A stretch of DNA of 15,617 bases from Akkermansia sp. (GTDB lineage Bacteria; Verrucomicrobiota; Verrucomicrobiia; Verrucomicrobiales; Akkermansiaceae): positions 1 through 15,617 of the forward strand of contig JAFNWZ010000343.1 of assembly GCA_017379255.1 (NCBI GenBank). The letters run 5' to 3'. Position 1 is the stretch's first letter. Each line of letters begins with the position of its first letter. A model generated the notes under the pieces. It saw only the letters and a list, made by a program, of their open reading frames with translations. It made no database searches and was not told where the DNA came from. Position numbers and translations under genes: made by a program. Below, one piece after another: positions 14,744-15,617 of this stretch.

Positions 14744-15617
14744 ATGCTAATCTGGCTTATTCTCGTACCCGTGATTGCAGCAGCCTGCATTGGTCTGCTC
14801 AAAGCACCGGGCCGTCTCACCGCCATGCTCAGCGCCATCATCTCGCTCATTCTGGGCGTACTGGCCGTGCTGGCACCCGAATGCTGCCGTGAGTGCCTTT
14901 CCAGCACCTGCGGCACCCCCCTGCAGCTCACCCTGGCCCTGCCGCTGAGCAAAATCATGGTGCTGCTGAGCATCCTGGTTACCTTTGGTGCCGTAGCAGG
15001 CATGAAAGCCCCCAACGCCGATGCCGAGCGCAGCTGGGCCATCTCCGCCCTGCTCATCTCCACCGGTGCCATCGGAGCCTTCATGTCCGACAACATCATC
15101 GCCTTCTACGGTTTCCATGAACTGGCCCTCATCCCGACCTTCATCATGATCGGCTGCTACGGCCGCGGCGACCGCCGCCACATCGCCTGGACCGCCACCA
15201 TCTACCTGGGGCTGGCCTCCATGGTACTGCTGGCCGGTCTGCTGCTGCTCTGCGCAGAAATGCACGCCTGGAGCTTCACCACCCTGGCAGCCTCCGTGCA
15301 GGCAGGCATCATGCCCGCCTCCACCTGCACCATCGCAGCCCTGCTCATCGTCGGCTTCGGTGCACTGGTATCCCTGTTCCCGTTCCACACCTGGGCCGCA
15401 CCGGCCTACGCCAGCGCCCCGGCACCCATCGCCATGCTGCATGCCGGTGTGCTCAAGAAGTTCGGTCTGTATGGTCTGTTCACGCTGGCCATGGTATTCG
15501 GCCCGAAGTGCGGCGACCTGTTCGGCAGCTGCAACAACTGGCTGCTTGTGATGCTGCTGGGCAATGTGCTCTGGGTGGGTTACATCACCATCGCCCAGCG
15601 CCGTCTGGACGACATGC
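14744..15617 (+). CDS. nuoM: NADH-quinone oxidoreductase subunit M (partial, C-terminus beyond right edge)
   Basis: NuoM is the middle antiporter-like proton-pumping subunit. The first 291 residues are present, ending inside the gene. Glu126 in FYGFHELALIPTFIMIG corresponds to E. coli Glu144, and Lys239 in HAGVLKKFGLYGLF corresponds to Lys234. The segment SLFPFHTWAAPAYASAPAPI replaces the usual PLHxWLPDAHxxAP pattern; it keeps the helix break but lacks the LPDAH residues, giving APAYA. The N-terminal part before the conserved Glu is about 18 residues shorter than in E. coli. The start ATG follows nuoL by 15 nt without a Shine-Dalgarno. Confidence 0.95.
   Translation, partial: MLIWLILVPVIAAACIGLLKAPGRLTAMLSAIISLILGVLAVLAPECCRECLSSTCGTPLQLTLALPLSKIMVLLSILVTFGAVAGMKAPNADAERSWAISALLISTGAIGAFMSDNIIAFYGFHELALIPTFIMIGCYGRGDRRHIAWTATIYLGLASMVLLAGLLLLCAEMHAWSFTTLAASVQAGIMPASTCTIAALLIVGFGALVSLFPFHTWAAPAYASAPAPIAMLHAGVLKKFGLYGLFTLAMVFGPKCGDLFGSCNNWLLVMLLGNVLWVGYITIAQRRLDDM

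Overview
The window looks like chromosomal DNA of a Verrucomicrobiota bacterium, most likely Akkermansia or a near relative. The evidence is indirect: a secreted protein resembling the exosortase-associated TIGR04073 family (a PVC-type marker), a GC-rich genome with Leu codons almost all CTG/CTC, gene starts mostly without Shine-Dalgarno sequences, and insertions in complex I subunits. No rRNA, tRNA, CRISPR array, transposon or phage gene was seen.

Left part (1-1350, mostly minus strand). A membrane protein gene resembling O-antigen ligase/polymerase runs off the left edge. It is visible only as an open frame without a stop inside the window. Upstream of it lies rpsU (ribosomal protein bS21), with a near-consensus sigma70-type promoter and its own hairpin terminator.

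Middle part (1350-4926). Two translationally coupled radical SAM/SPASM genes face right. The second closely resembles AhbC/NirJ (12,18-didecarboxysiroheme deacetylase) and the first resembles AhbD/TIGR04053 proteins, so the pair is probably the end of siroheme-dependent heme b synthesis. They are followed by the small secreted TIGR04073-like protein. A strong, probably bidirectional terminator separates it from a convergent gene for an unrecognised two-domain protein.

Right part (4927-15617). A single long operon, nuoD-E-F-G-H-I-J-K-L-M, encodes most of a proton-pumping NADH:quinone oxidoreductase (complex I) and continues beyond the right edge. It starts at nuoD behind its own promoter, so nuoA, nuoB and nuoC must lie elsewhere. 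NuoE, F and G form the NADH module (FMN and Fe-S clusters), D and I belong to the quinone-reducing module, and H, J, K, L and M are membrane subunits. Together with heme synthesis this fits a cell with a quinone-linked electron transport chain ending in a heme-containing oxidase or reductase, though no such oxidase is seen here.

The most unusual signals are these: a near-identical extended -10 element placed 6-7 nt before the ATG of two unrelated genes, suggesting leaderless mRNAs; a recurring TAACCCC(C)-type pyrimidine-rich junction instead of a Shine-Dalgarno in the nuo operon; and lineage-type insertions in NuoH (cytoplasmic loop) and NuoJ (Ala-rich periplasmic loop).
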